Shown here in pieces: positions 36,501 to 50,479 of a stretch of DNA of 64,000 bases. Below the pieces are notes generated by a model, which saw only the letters and a list, made by a program, of their open reading frames with translations, searched no databases and was not told the DNA's origin. This stretch comes from Camarhynchus parvulus. Its lineage: Eukaryota > Chordata > Aves > Passeriformes > Thraupidae. A program made the translations under genes and the position numbers. How positions within the stretch are numbered: the stretch's first letter is position 1; every line of letters begins with the position of its first letter. Location: NCBI RefSeq assembly GCF_901933205.1, contig NC_044582.1, positions 15,109,820 through 15,173,819 of the forward strand, read 5' to 3'.

Positions 36501-37605
36501 TTTCAAAGTAACAATTTTGTTTGTCTGAGTTTGCACCTCTTGCAGTATGCATCAAATGCAATGGGAAGGATCTCAGCCTACCCACTGCCTAGGAATTCCA
36601 CCTATTCTTTCTTGGAATAAAAATGTTTCTTTCCATTGTGATAATGCTATTTAACTCTCCAGTTCATTTACAATAATATCCTCCCCTAATACTTATTGTA
36701 CATGTTCAAAATTTTTACTTGGCCTTCATTTCCAGATAATGTCCTTATGCCCATGTGATAATATTTTGATTTTCCAGCTGATATGCATTTCTCATAATGC
36801 AGCACTTGAATGCATAGCCATGGCTCTGAACTTTGAAGAGGTATCATAGGACTGGAATGAACCTGAAAGTTCTTTAAAAGCCTCTCTTATCTTAAAACAC
36901 TTCATGCAAAAAATCAAGTGCAAAGCATTCCATTGATTAAAGATTATTTAGCATGTTTGAATAGCTTTCCAAAGAAGCCACATATCTAAAATTTAGTCAC
37001 ATTTCTGTAAGCCTGTGCTTGTGTTTCCGACATGATTTTTATTAATATTAAAGGAAGGGAAATTATTTTGATTTTTCCCAAGAGAAAGAGCAGGTTTTAA
37101 TGTGGTGAGAGGACAAGCATTTGCCGAGATTTCTGTTGCTGTGACTCATTTACTGATCCCACTCTTTCAGTAATTATCTTGGATGATTTCTTTTTCTGCC
37201 ACTTGGCATTCCCAAAGCGTATGAGGGAAATCCTGGTGGTTTCTGTTTGCAGCAGCTGAGATGAGAAGGGTGCTGGGTCACCCCTGAGCACAGACTTTGG
37301 CCTCATTCCCCACCTGCAGGGTGGGTGCCTGTCCCCTCACCCCCAGCTAATTGAAGTGTCAGGTCCCAGCAGATGGATTTGGAGGTGGAGTGCTCCTGCC
37401 AGGGATGTGGCATCTCAAAAGGGTCACCTCTGGGGAGGGAACATTTAAAAACATATGGGAGGAAAATGCCACTCGGGAGGGTTTTGACACCTTGAGTTTC
37501 TAAATTGGCAGTTGGATATGAGGAGAGATTACTGCAGGGAGGTTTTCCCCTTCTTCTGAAAAATCCTTTGCTGCATTTTGCAGTACAAAGCAATTTTTAA
37601 GTGCA
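33590..37605. other. Unique non-coding sequence
   Basis: No gene recognised. Overlapping short frames at 35119-35456 (60-71 codons on both strands) lack domains. At 36843-36890 there is a weak resemblance to the start of a reverse-oriented CR1 end, too poor to call. Confidence 0.4.
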
Positions 37606-37623
37606 GGGAGGGTGAAGGGAGGG
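37606..37623 (+). other. Canonical G-quadruplex motif
   Basis: Four GGG runs at 37606-37608, 37610-37612, 37617-37619 and 37621-37623 have loops of 1, 4 and 1 bases. This meets the usual G3N1-7 definition. Whether it folds in the cell is unknown. Confidence 0.85.
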
Positions 37624-40600
37624 AAGCATTAAAGATAAGGATTATATTAAGGGAAGTGGCCAAGTTTGGAGCCACAGCAGCATGACAAGATTGAGGTAGA
37701 AGAGCAGAGACTGATTTTTGATGTGGGATAATTTGACTTAAGACCGTGACTATCACTCCCAGTTTTACATATTGTAATGAATGCAGGCATGCAGCAAGAA
37801 CAGTTTGGGAGCATCTGATACATGAAAGCATGAATATGATATTAGGTGCTTTTAATTGCTGGATTTTTGGTGTCTTAGGCTCTTTTAAAATCATTTCCAT
37901 AGTTATCTTTCTTAAGCTATAAGGGAGCTCCTTCATTCTGCAGAGCGTGTTGGACGTGGAAATGTAGAAAGCAATTGAATTGTTTCTATACTCTGTGCTA
38001 GCAAACTACTTATTTTGTACAAGAGCAGCTTTTGGAAAGCTTCTCCCTAATTCAGCCACTTCAAGCACCCTTCTGAGCTCAGTGTACATTGGCCTAGGTT
38101 CAAGATCTGCTCAGTGCAGAGGAGGGGCACCAGGGAACCCATCACAGGTCTCAGGCACACAAACCCATCTGCTCCTGCCCTGACTTCAACCACACCATCT
38201 GAGGGGGTGGCTCCAGGTTGCCCCCAGTTCCTCTGTGGCCTCATAGACTCCCAGCTGGCTGGGAGCTGGGAAAATGGAGATTTGTACCCATTACACACAT
38301 TGTTATCAGCCAGGACCATATTCCATCCAGATGTGCTCTGTTAGGGGTTGCAGTGAGTGGGAAGAAACCCTTTAAATACAATCCTGCTTCGCCAGTACAT
38401 CTGTCTCCTCTCAGCAATATCTGCTAGTCCCCAATTGCCTGATTTATGTGAGTGGGTGCTGCTCTCCCCAGACTTCATTACAATTAAGTAGTTACAAATT
38501 GTATGAAAATTTAGTCACCATACTGCAAAAGTTTCCTTAGGTTATTCTAAAGGAATCTTTTCATATGAAGCAGAGAGGAAAAAAAGTGGTAGCTTCACTT
38601 AATTCAAATGGAGATGCTTGATGTGCTGATATTCTTGGAAGATTTCTGTCAAAAGCTTGAGTTCAGCTGTAAATATTTCTGTCAAAAAATACATGGGCTG
38701 CAGTGTTGAAGAGACAAATACTAATCTTGGGACTTTGGGAAGATGCATTTATTGAACAAATGCTTATAAAAATTAGCCACAGGGCAGGTCTAAATAAAGT
38801 TGATATCTGCAAACACCACATTAGATTAAAAAAATAAAAAAAAGGAGAGAATTTGTTGTCTTTACTTAAATGAAATAAAGTGGGTAATAGGATGCCCCTT
38901 TGCAGCTCCTTTGCTGACATTTGAGACACTTAAATACACCTGTGAAGGATTCTGACCAACAGAAGGGTTGCACTTGAGCAGCTCTGGAAGCAGGGCTGGT
39001 GATTTGAAATTTTAAAATTACGGGAAGAAAATCTTTTTGCTAAAAGAGTCAAGGACAAACCTAGAGTTAAAGGGAATTGAATCAGAAATCTTTTGTAAAT
39101 TATACTCCCAGGCTCCTTGAGAAGAAAGTTTCACAGATGTAAGGAAAAATAAGTCCTTGAGCTTGATGTCCACCATTCCTGAGATGGCTGGTGAGTACTT
39201 TTATTGTGACTGTGTTTGTGTTTTTATGACTTGTGAGGAGCTTCAAATCTTTGATCCAGTTTAACAAAATGCAGTCATAGCAGAACACTGAGGAAGGTGC
39301 AGGAGGCCTCTGGGGAGCTTTGTCCCCTGTGGTGGCTCTGCCTGGGAGGGTCCCAGCACAGGCTGCACAAAGAGCAGCTTTGGGAGCAGGGAAACCACCA
39401 AACAAACATCTCTTTCTGATCTCCAGAAATCTGCTTTTGGATAGGGCTCCCAGGTCTCTTGATAGAATTCCCCAGCATATTCAAGAAGAAACATCCAGGT
39501 TTCTGATGGAGATTATTCTGTCTCTAAACACTGACAGATTTTCCTTGCCAGAGATACCTCACACCTGAGCAAGGGGAAAAAAAGCACATATCAAAATGGT
39601 TTTTGTCTCTTTTTTCTTTTTTTAATAATCTTAAATAAAATAAATGAAGGGTACTTTCTGTAAAATAAATTATTAGGAAAATAAGCTTTCAGTGCCACAG
39701 TACCCAGTTCTCTACTATGGATATTCATAGAATGATATTCAGCTCTAAAACACAAATATTAATGAAAAAGAGGATATTAATAAAAGCAGCCTTTTCATAT
39801 TTAGGTTGTCTTTTGCTTTGTTTTTTTTTTCCTTCAAGTTGCAGAGTTATTGCTTTGCAAAAGCCATTAAAAAGCTCCTGTAACTGCACTCTCTGTTGGA
39901 GAAGGATGTCATGTCTAAAAATGTTGTCACCTTCAAAATACTGTGAAAGTCAGGGCCAAGTTATTTTAATCAGGCAGTGCTGGAAGTTGTGGGTAGAATC
40001 ATAATGGGGAAAGCAACATTTACCTTTATATGGCCAGTGCAGTAATCCTGGCTCCTCTGGGGAGTCACTCAGAATTATGGGGATGGTGAGATTAGTGTAT
40101 TACTAAAGCATTTGACAGCAACAACAGCTACTGTGTTGGCCCTCTAATGCATTAATAATACTTAACATTTCCTAGTTGTAAAGCCCCTTTTTTTACAGGT
40201 TTCTTGTGCCTGTCCTTCCTCACAGCAGCCAGCTCCAGCTGGCTTGAGACATGGAGGGATAGGAAAGTTTTCTTAGGAAAGTGATTGATTGAGGTGAGGT
40301 TGGGGCTCCTGTGGGAAGCAAAGGAGGCTGCCAGGTTCGTGCTTTGGAAAATGCCACTGAACAACAGTGAGATTTTTATAAAAGAAGAGACCTTCTTGTT
40401 CGGGAGTGGTGTGACACTGTGCAGGAAGAACCTGATGGTGATTCTCAGATGAAAGGTTAACAAGAGAGTCATTTTGTACCAACATAAAATTCAGCTTGCA
40501 CTGATGGCTTCTCCATTTGGAAAGCTCTTTTTTTTTTTTCCTGCGGAGGAAATCACAATAGGTGAGAGGTGGAATAAAGGAGATTTCTTACTCATTCTCC

Positions 40601-42869
40601 TCCAACTAACCCCAGGCCTCTCAATTTACACCTTGTGCTGCTTTCTCTCATTTGCTCCCTTTGCTGCCCCTTCCAGCTCTGATGCCAATTGTTAAACTGC
40701 ATCCCATTGGCACTTTTCAGAGGCTTTGTTAGCACAGTCGCATCTCACTCATGGAAATTCTGTTCCAGATTCCCTTCACTTACTTATTTTTGCACAAAAG
40801 CTTCTTTTCAGGAGGAGCACAGACCTGGGCAGGAGGTTCTGTGACAGGGGCAGGATTGCTGCCAGGCTCAGGCCAGCACAGCAGAATGCACATCTCGCCC
40901 AGGGCCTGGGTGTTGCAGGGAGAGCTCTGCTCAGGCTGGGGTTTGTTTGCAGGGTTCCATTAGCAGCATTCCCACCCCAAGCCTTGTTTTCTCCCAGAGC
41001 CCCAAAGAGCATCCTGTGCTCGCCCAGAGTGAACCCCTGCCTCCCAAGCCAAGGCTGCCAATCTCCCTCCTGTTACCAGCCAGCTGAACAGGCCTTCATA
41101 GTGCTCTAAATTGACTTTTTGGGAGAGCTGGAGTTCACCTATTCTGCCTGGCTGCTCTGCTAACAAGGCTCAGCTGCCTTCTCTGGACCTTGACAGGCTG
41201 GAGAAGGATTTTCAGGGCTTGGCTGAGTTCACAGGCTTCGCAACAGCTGCCAGTAGTACCTGAGGGCTTCTGTCAGTGGCTTCATCTCTCCTGTGAGAGC
41301 CTTCCTGTGCATGTCCAAAAAAAGCACTTTCCTCATTGAAAAAGAGATGAGTGAATGCTCCCTCACCATCCCTAAAACCTCTTCCCCCTTCCTTGACTTC
41401 TCACAAAACTATCCAAGAAGTGTGGCAAGGAAAATAATGAACCTGTATGTGGTATTTTACTGTTATTTTCTAACTGTGTATACTATGTCAGATATATTGA
41501 AAGGAATGGGATTTATAACACTATTGTGGTTCTGATAGTTGGCCCTATCTATGGCTAATCTTATTTATCTTGTTTTTTTTCTCTGAGCTTCCCTGTCCTT
41601 TGTTGCACTCTGATTTGATTTTTTTTTTTTGTAATGTAGTGATATCAATCTCTAGGAGGCAATGTTCAGTCACAATTAGAATTATTAGATGGCACTATTT
41701 ATAAAATGAGGCCAAAGTGACTGGTAGTTATTTCCTTTTTTCTTTCTTTTTTTGTAGTTACAGACTCATTAGAGGAGCCTCATCCACTTGTAGCAGGCAG
41801 ACCAGAGCACACCTTATTAGTGTTTAGTAGGAGAAAATCCTGGCATGAGGCAGCAGAGGTTACTTACAGATGTATGTTGTGATAGATCTAAAACTCTCTA
41901 TTTTAACACTTGCTCTAAAGTAAAGCTGCTGAACCATGGCTCTGTATTGCAGTACATTAAAATGCAATGGTAATTACCCTCATTATGAGAACATCTCCTC
42001 ATATCTCTTGAAATCCTTGCTTAAAAATGTATTAAGGGGGAGCACACCACTCGTGCAGTCCACAGAATGTGGGGGGTGAAGGGTAGGAGTGCAAAAGTAC
42101 ATTTATGGACAGCAGAGGTGGTGAAGAGATGTCCCTCCCTGACTGAATTCTACTGCAAAATGCCATCTCAGAAAAGGTCTAATTCAGCATTCACCAGTCA
42201 GAAGTTTCCTTTGTCCCCCCTGGAATCAGCACTTGGAGAGTCCCGGTGGTCCCCTTTGGCTTATCCAGGCCTGGTACAGGAGTGACAATTAAAGGGCTTT
42301 TGTGCAGGTGTGTGCTCACCTGGAGCTCCCTCACACAGTTCCCTTCTGGGGGTTCTGAGATGACAAAGTGAAAGGTGGTTTAGCTGGAAACAGGATTCAT
42401 TAAAAGTCAGGTTTGTGTTTCCAACCTGGCCATGCACACAGGGGAAAAACAGTTCTTGTGCCTAGCGTGTAACCCACAGGATTTGGTTTGAAGAGCTGCA
42501 GTAGACTGGAGACAAAAGAGGGAAGCCTTAATTAGAACTAAAACAGGCAGGTTTTCAGCCACCCTGTACTTGGTGGGGTACAAGAAGGCCCTGCAGTAAG
42601 AAAACCCCTTGATCTACTGAGTTTCCATATCTGCCACCTCCTAGGAAAGCTGTTCTATTGAGTAAGAGAACAAAAATAGGATATATCTCCATCCTGAGCA
42701 GTGGTAGTGTGTTCTGCAGTGTGCTTCTTAGCAGGGGACAGCAGTTTGATAAGGATCAACATCTGATCCTTACAGTGCTGTGGAAAACTTTGCTGACATT
42801 TCTATGCCTTGCAGTTTGCTGCTCGTTCGGAGCCTCCAGGAGCTGTATGAGCTGAAAACCAGTCAGCTG
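37624..42869. other. Unique non-coding sequence
   Basis: No gene or mobile element recognised. A somewhat GC-rich patch at 40800-41050 carries overlapping frames on both strands (127 codons plus, 78 minus), without a domain and with little CpG. A T-run lies at 41619-41630. Confidence 0.4.
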
Positions 42870-43090
42870 GGTAATTGTGGTAATTAAAAGAGATGTAAAC
42901 TTTCAAAGTAGCTGACACTTAGTCATTACACCAAGCTGTCATGCTTGACTGAGCTAACGTTAATTCCGATGTCCCATTATATCTTGCTGATATCAGTTTA
43001 AAAGATAGCTGCTGTGTTTCTTCAGCAACTTGCAGCTACAGTCATAAAAGTATTGATTGCAGTAGGATTTGACAGATGTGAGATGTATTT
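42870..43090. promoter_or_regulatory. Candidate conserved-element-like segment
   Basis: It starts with GTAATTGTGGTAATTAAAAG, two homeodomain cores 10 bp apart. It also contains AACGTTAATTCCGATG with two CpGs retained, and GCTGATATCAG. It has no simple sequence and no open frame. The complexity resembles a developmental enhancer, but this is unsupported by comparison. Confidence 0.25.
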
Positions 43091-46000
43091 AAGAGAAATT
43101 GTGCCATAGATATTCTTTTACCTCAGCTGCTCCATGCTGCATGGATTCCAGATACATCCTTCTGGATTTCACTGGTAAAGTCCTGTGGAATCTGCCTGGG
43201 AGGGGCAAGAGTGAAGAAACACCTTCTCCTGGGCTGTATTTTTAGTTTTCTTAGCATAGAGCTCTTTGATTTTTGTACCTGAACTACAAAGGTGCTGGGG
43301 AATGAGAGAAAAATCAGGTTTTAACCAACTTAGCCATTTCCTTTGAGCCTTTCCCACATGCTAAGGTACAGACCTCAGCTGAAGTGAAGTCTTCTAATTG
43401 ACTTCAGCAAGCTTTGATGGAGGGGCTGAGCACTGAAGTTTTCCATTCCCTGGGAATTATCTACATATTTAACAGTTATTTTATCTTGTCTTCTTGCTGG
43501 CATCCCACTGATTTCCCAGCAGTGAATTATTATTTTTAATGCCTTGTTAGATTTCTATAGGTACAGAATTCCCAGCCTGTGGAAGCTGTTGGGAGCCATG
43601 CAGGAGCTATGGAGAAGTTCTCAGTTACAGGATATAAACTCTGTGGAAGTGGCAGGTGGGGTGCTCACAGCAGCCTTGGTTCTTACCAGTGTCTGGAAAA
43701 CATGAAGTTTCCATGTTCAACCCCTAAAGGATTTTTACTTTCTTTTCATAGCTATTCCACACTTCTTTATCTTGTTAATTAAAATAAGTTTTATTAGGCA
43801 ATAAATTCCATTTCTTCTATATGCAGCTTTGAACTAGCATGTGCCCACACTGAAGCATAAAGAAAATACTGTCAGTTGTCCTGGGATAAGAAAACTGAAG
43901 AAATTTTTTCTTGTGCTTTAAAAAAAAGAAAATCACTAAAAATCCAGCAACTTGAAAAACTCAATAAGCCTAATTACTGACATCTCTTAAAATCATGTGA
44001 TAGCTTACAGCATGGCAGGAAAAAGAAATCAGGAGCAATCCCCCAAACTTGCATGGGAAGTGGGAATAGCAAAGTGAAATATTGAAAGATTATTCATAGT
44101 TTATTTCTCTAGTTTTGGCCAAAAGAATTGTGAGCTGTGGGCTTTTATGGAGACAGGTATGCTGGCATTATGAAAAAGAAACCCATTTTTCAACTCTATC
44201 TAAAAGATTCCAAAGCTGTCATCAGATCAATGTATGCCTTAGAGTGGAGCTTGCAAAAATCATTCCTCAGCTAATATTCTCAAGGACGAGATGTGGTTTG
44301 ATTTGACTCTTCCAGGAGATATTCCTCATTGCCTTGGAAAGCACTATTTTAAAATGGGGGTGAGGGAGGGTGGTGCAGAGTTTTATTTTTAAAGAACTGG
44401 TGTTCTTCAAATCAGAACATCAGTCAGCCATGAGGATGGAGTTTCTCCTTCTTTCCTTAGAAAATTCATCTTGGATCTTCTATTTTATGCCTAATTGGGA
44501 GTTGTTTTCATGAGCTTATGAAAATCAACCTGTCTTCCAAGACGGTCCAGAGGTTGTGTTTGTTTGTGGGTTAGTGCTTCAGTTTGTTGGTTTCTTCACC
44601 TGTAGTATTGAGGAATTGTGGACCTTTTTTGCCAACATTTGCATTTGATTCATATGTAATAGACCCTTAATGCTGTGGAAATGGATAAGCCAACAAATCT
44701 TACCAAAAAGTGCATGGAAACACGATGGAGACAGCAACCCCATACTCAGTGTTCCTCTATTGAGGTATTATGAATACCAACAATTTACTTTTTTTTTTTT
44801 TCCTTTCCACAAAGCTGATTGACAGAGAAAATGAAAATGGTAACTAAACGTTCATGCTGGTTTATTTAAAGAGGTGCACAGGCTTTTTCTGTGCATCCCA
44901 CAAGTTTATTTAATAAGATTTGTGCACAAGGCTTACCCCCCAATGGGCAAATACACACATTGCATAGCCACTTCTAAATGCAGGAGCCTGAGAGGCCCAG
45001 TGCCTGTTTATTCAGTCAGCAGTGCCATTATAATTATAGAAGGAGGAGATCTCACATTTTGGAAATCCAAGGTCTTCTCTCCCACCCCTACCATAGCAGC
45101 AGTAGCTCCCACGAATAACATATGAATAATTACTGATAGAGGAGTACCTGCTTTTAAACCCCTCAGGAAAATGATTACAGGTATGGTTTTGCTTAGGACA
45201 CCCCATAAGCATCATTAAAGTAACAGACATTGCAGAGAAGAGTCTTCCTTCTTTTAGGCTGGTAGGAGATGTGGTCAGAAGGCAAATTCAGGTGTGCTCA
45301 TAGTTAATTTCATTAATGAAATAAAATATGAAAAAGGTCTCAGCTGCCCTGTGATTGGCTCAGAAAGGGAAGAGATTTTGTGAATTTAGTTTAAAGTGTT
45401 CTATAGAATAACCTTGTGGGTGAAACTAAACCAGGGACAGGTTTTGAGCACACCATAAATGGCTGCTGGTAGTGGGAGAGCTGTTCTTAGGGCAGGTGTA
45501 CCCATTTTTATTTCTAGATTTATTACCCTGAGCACTTCTGCTGGTCTCTTCATTTGGTTTGCTCTTCTAGCTGCTAATTTTAGGGATGTTTTGGGGTTTT
45601 TTTTCCCCATTAATGGGAGGAAGCAATTTTTCTGCAATTTTTCCTTCTCAAAAGATGAAATAGAAAACATTTCATAACTGGAGTGTCTGAAAGCTACTTC
45701 CAGTGTGCAGAGCTAAACACCAGCACAGGGAATCAGAATGAGCAGGTCCCTATAGCAGTCCTGTTAATCAGTGGAGATATTGGTGAACTGTTTTATAGGG
45801 ACTAGGAAAGCCAAATTTCAGAGCTATCTATTCGAAATGCAAAAAATAAAGGAAAGAGTGGGAGAAAATTCTCTTCTTTTCACATGTGTCACTATAAAGC
45901 CTACACTGGCATAAATCAACACTAATTTTTCCATCTCTACTCTGGAGTGGATTTTGTCTGCCTTTTGGTAAGATGTGGAAATTCCTGGTTGCTTAGGGGT

Positions 46001-46639
46001 GTAAATTAGCATGGAAAATGTGTCTGTGACAAAAAGAAGCACATGTTTCTAATGGCTCAGTTTCCTATAGGTACATGGAATTGTATTTATTTCACTTCAT
46101 AATACTTTGAAATGTGTTCTATTCTGGTAAAGTTACATATCAAGCACCCCCATGGAAATGAGCTGGTTTCACCTCCAATCCTGATTTTGTCAAATTGCAT
46201 CAGGATGGAGTTTCCTGAGTCCCTGCAGTTGTGTTTTTGTTCCTCTGTCACCAGGCGTGTCCCAGGCATGAGCTCACAATAGTGTCCATCCTACTGTTGT
46301 ACTGGTTAAAGAAAAATATTACCCTGGCATTCAGCTCAAAGATGTCAGAGATACTGAGAAGAAGAAAATTTGCCACTTGGCAAGGCATGTTTTTACAGTC
46401 ATTTTTCCAAGTGCATCTTCAACCTATTGGTTTAAAGGATATTTGTCCTCCAGATCCTAGTGTTTCATCACTTACAGAAAGGAGAAAAACTGGCTTATAA
46501 AACTGGGTAGTTTGAACAACAGTACAGCCAACTCTAAAAAACACAGCCTTAAAGACATGGAAATCTTTCATGCAGTGTGCCAGGCAGTGATCCTGGGCTG
46601 ATGGTTGTAATTGTTTATCACTCTTCAGCATGATCGATG
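43091..46639. other. Unique AT-rich non-coding sequence
   Basis: No gene or mobile element recognised. A T-run of about 14 lies near 44788-44801. Confidence 0.4.
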
Positions 46640-46960
46640 CAGGCGTTAACCACAGCGCTCCCTTTCAATGCCATTGATTGGAGCTGCTCCCACTGACAGT
46701 CCCTCGTGTACACCACAGCTCTAGCTACATATTAACATGACTTCTGAATGGCTGGGGAGATTTAGACTCAAAGGATGCTATTCTTCACTGATTTACAGCC
46801 CTTGCAGTGCTCCTGAGGCTACGTGGAATGTAAATCAATTGAGAAGCTGGCCTAGGTGATGAACTATTCCATTACAGAGGAACAGTTCCATTTTGGTGTA
46901 TTTACAGTATAATGCACTTAGATCCTCAGCTGTTACCTCTAAAGCAAAGTAGGGGTGCAG
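46640..46960. promoter_or_regulatory. Candidate conserved-element-like segment with retained CpGs
   Basis: A complex, repeat-free segment keeps CpGs in ATCGAT, AGGCGTTAACC, CAGCGCTC, CCTCGTG and CTACGTGG, while the surrounding kilobases have very few. Sites of interest are GTTAACC, CCATTGATTGG, CATATTAACATG and TGTAAATCAATTGAG. CpG retention is often seen where sequence is under constraint or unmethylated. It shares a two-part motif with 50492-50520. Confidence 0.3.
46703..46737 (+). repeat. Shared two-part motif, copy 1
   Basis: CTCGTGTA (46703-46710) is followed, after CACCACAG, by CTCTAGCTACATATTAACA (46719-46737). The same two parts occur in the same order and strand at 50492-50520 with a shorter gap and one base changed. 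Confidence 0.8.
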
Positions 46961-49900
46961 CATTGGGAATAAAACATAAAAACCCCTATTTGTTCTTTGA
47001 GCACACTCACTTAAGAGTCATTACTTGCCTTTTTCCTAGTGACTGAGTCAGCACAAAAGCTCAAACCTTAGAAAAGCAGTTCTGGCAAATTCCCTGCAGT
47101 TTGACACGAGTTCACTGTGAGTACCTTAGGTGGATATGCTGCACTTGCTCACTTGTAGGGTATTGCCTGGGGTACACGTGCCTTAACTTGGCAGGTTATT
47201 GCCAGGGGTGAGCTGTGAACCCTCCTGCTCAGACTCCTGCCATCCTCCAGCAGGAAAGTCCTGAGACAGACCAAGGACAGTTTGCTCTGAGCAATTTCAA
47301 CCTGCACTTGGGCAGAGTGCTCTCAGCAGATCTGTCCAGTGGTAGGAGTTTGCAAACAGCTGGCTCATGGTCATGCTCAGCCCATGACACAGGCACCAGG
47401 GTGGGAGTTTGATGGCTCAGGATGACCAAAGCTGCTTTATCTGCTCTGATCTGGGAGCAGATTCCAGCTTTGTTCCCCCCAGTATCACAAAGCAGAGTTC
47501 TGTAAGCTTAAAAACCAATTCTGTGATTTTTATTTTTATTTCCTTTGACAATGAGTATAAATATGATAGTAACTTCCCTATCAAAAAGAAACTGCCCTTA
47601 TACTCCCACTAGAGCCCTCCCCATTAATCAAGCTGAAGGAATGGATGGTAATGGCTCAGTTGTTTATTGACAACCATTGGGTTTCTCCTCAGCCAACTCA
47701 TGATGCTTGTCTGGATTAGTGTTGGATGAACACTTCAGGCTATTGACAGACCTCCTTGCAACACTTTTAAATTGTTTTTGTGGAAGTCAGCTTGGGAAAA
47801 ACTGACTGTCAGAGTGGAGGAAACAAGTGTTCCCCTCCAGCCCTACCCAGTATATTTGGGGTTTGTGCACTGGACAAATCAAAACAATCAGAATAATGTT
47901 GTGATGTCACCAGCTGCAAAACGGGTTTGTGCATGCATGGCCCTGCCAGGGCCTTGTTTTGTACAGCCTGCATTGGTAGGATGCCATTCTAACCCATATG
48001 CCAACAGAGTTTTCATCTGGTCTGCAAGTTGTCACCCAAAATGTCACAGTACATCCCCTCCCTGAGCTCTGCAAAGTGCAGGTTTTGCACCACATGCAGA
48101 TGTCAGAACTTTGTTAGGGGGAAAAGGGCTGAAATTTTGTTGCTGTTGTAACAGAACAAATTTTAGAACAAATATTGAGATGTACATTTTCCTGCACCAT
48201 GGGTGCTGGTATAATCATAATTCCTATTTATTGTTTGCCTTTTCAAAACTGGTCCATGCCAAAGTTACAGCCATGGTACGCAGTGGTCTAGAGCATGAAA
48301 AAGCAGCAATCCCACATCAAATGAGTTTTGTTTCTATTTTTTCTTTTCTTTGTTTTCTCAGCTCCTGAATCACTAATCACAGGCACAGAGATGAAATCTG
48401 CCCATGGCTGTATCTCTAGGCTGCCACTGACTTGGAGTGAGATTATACAGTGGGACCTGAAACCAGAGGTTTTGCCTTGGTTTTATTTTTCATTCTGAAA
48501 AAGAAAAACTAGACCAGGGACTAGTCAGAGCTCAGAATGGGAAATTTGAGTCCCCAAAGAAATTATTTCTGTGCACCTACACCTTGAAAATAGGTTGTTT
48601 TCCTACTTCTTTGTGTTGATGTCTCAGATGCTAATTGCCTAATTAGCAAGCTGACATGATCTCCACTGCTGAATAACTGAGCAAATTAGGGTAGTGCTAC
48701 ATGTGTGTTACTTGAAGGACATGCTTCAGCTGGGATTTCCTTGAGCATCACGTATCTGTGGAAACCTAATGAAACTGCTTTGTATTAAGTGCTTGTGATG
48801 ATGTTTCTGACCTTTTGTGCTTCCTCTCCATTCTTAGAAAAAGGACCTGCATTTTAGGCCAACTTGCTATGCATGTAAATCACCATAAGTGGTGAAATGA
48901 CATTTTCTTGATTTGACAGAGAGCACTAAGTAGTGTGCTTTTGTTCCCTACCTACTGAATATGAGCTGGCTAACTGTACATACTGTGTGAGCTATTGTAT
49001 CACGCTGCTAAAACCTAAGGAGCTTTTTATTGGACTTTCATGCTAAATAACTTCAAAGGTACCACCTGGTGTTTTTATATAAATTATAAATGTTTTAAAA
49101 ATACTTCAGGAAAAATACTTTAATAGCACAGTTTGCCACTGCAGTGTCTCACACTATGTAAACTTTAGGTTATGGCTGTTTAGCCCTTCCCCCATCAATG
49201 ACAGTCTGCTACATGGGACTCAGTTACATCTATTTATTCAGCTTGAATAACAGGTTTCTTTAGATATTTGGTCTTGGAACATTCATTCTTGTTTTGTAGG
49301 AAACATCCACAAACATGATTTTTGCTGCAGTCCCCTAGATAGCAATTTTGAAACATGGCATAAAGATCATCATAAAATAAAACCACTGTAGCTTCAGAGA
49401 GCAGCACAGAGTTTTCCATGCGTTTGATCTTGCTCAGCTTTACTGGGAGCTGTGGAACTGTCATCTCTGTATTCAGAACTGCAGGAATATCAGGAGTGAA
49501 GCCCTGCAGCAGGTCTGGAAGGTCAGTTCTGGGTGATGTGTGCAGGGCAGATCGAGGATGATGCTCTCCTGTGGGAGAGGCTACGTGGGGCCTGTGCTCA
49601 GGGTTGTCCCCCTTAAACAGCGATGAAGTGCTGCTATGGGACAAAAGTTTCTTGCATTTTAAACATGATTATTTTACCTAGGCAACCTTTCTTGTGTCTG
49701 CTTTTCTGCTCTCCTCATTTATGTTGACTTCAGGATGTTCCCTTGTACCCCTTCTAATGAACTTGTGATCTTTGATACAGAAGTGTTCACATGAGCTGGG
49801 GTTGTCTGTAGACTGAACTGCAGTGAGTAATGGAGCATCAGCTTGGAAATAGGATACTGTGATCCATCATTGCCAACATGGTCCATAGCCTGTGGGTGGA

Positions 49901-50479
49901 GCTTGGCTGCTGGGGAGCAGGATTGTTTCTGTGCTGCTGTGTTTGGTGGCGAGGTCACTGGTGAACTGTGATAAAACTGGAAAACAGAGAAAAGCTTCCT
50001 CCCAAATATTTGCATAACACTGGCCAAGTTGGTCCTGTGAATTTCAACAATAAAGGAGACCTGCAAGGTAGCTGTGTGTTTGATTCTGAGCAAGGGTTTT
50101 TCCTAGACTAGGCAGTTATTTGCTGTATATAACTCTTGTGACCATCAGCTGTGCGTGGGCTTACAGTACACTGCAGATCAAAGTATTATTTCAGCTGGCC
50201 TTGAAACTGCTGCCTGGAGTGAGATAATATCTGCAAATGATGCATTGTAACTGTTGACACTGGAAAACTGTTTTGCAATCTAATACAGCAAAAATAAATT
50301 AAAAAAGCAATTGGAGAACTTGCCAATGTAATGATCCTGCAAATATTATTTCTCTTTGCCTTTCTATTTATTCATACATTTGTAAATGCCAAAATGTCTT
50401 TTATCTGCCCTTTCTCAAGGGCAGATCCCTAGTGCCATAGTAATTGAAAATTAAGAATTTACAGTATCATAATTAAATT
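46961..50479. other. Unique non-coding sequence
   Basis: No gene recognised. Two minus-strand frames lie end to end (136 codons at 49234-49644 and 124 codons at 49719-50093). Neither shows a domain, and I see no convincing splice or promoter context, so they are not called. Confidence 0.35.

Noticed and set aside
36843..36890. Possible reverse-oriented CR1 3' end (ATCATAGGACTGGAATGAAC...)
   Set aside because: Only a few words resemble the family and the following blocks do not, so the match is too weak.
49234..50093. Two consecutive minus-strand frames (124 and 136 codons)
   Set aside because: Considered as a decayed two-part gene, but neither translation matches a family I know, and frames of this length are expected by chance in 64 kb.
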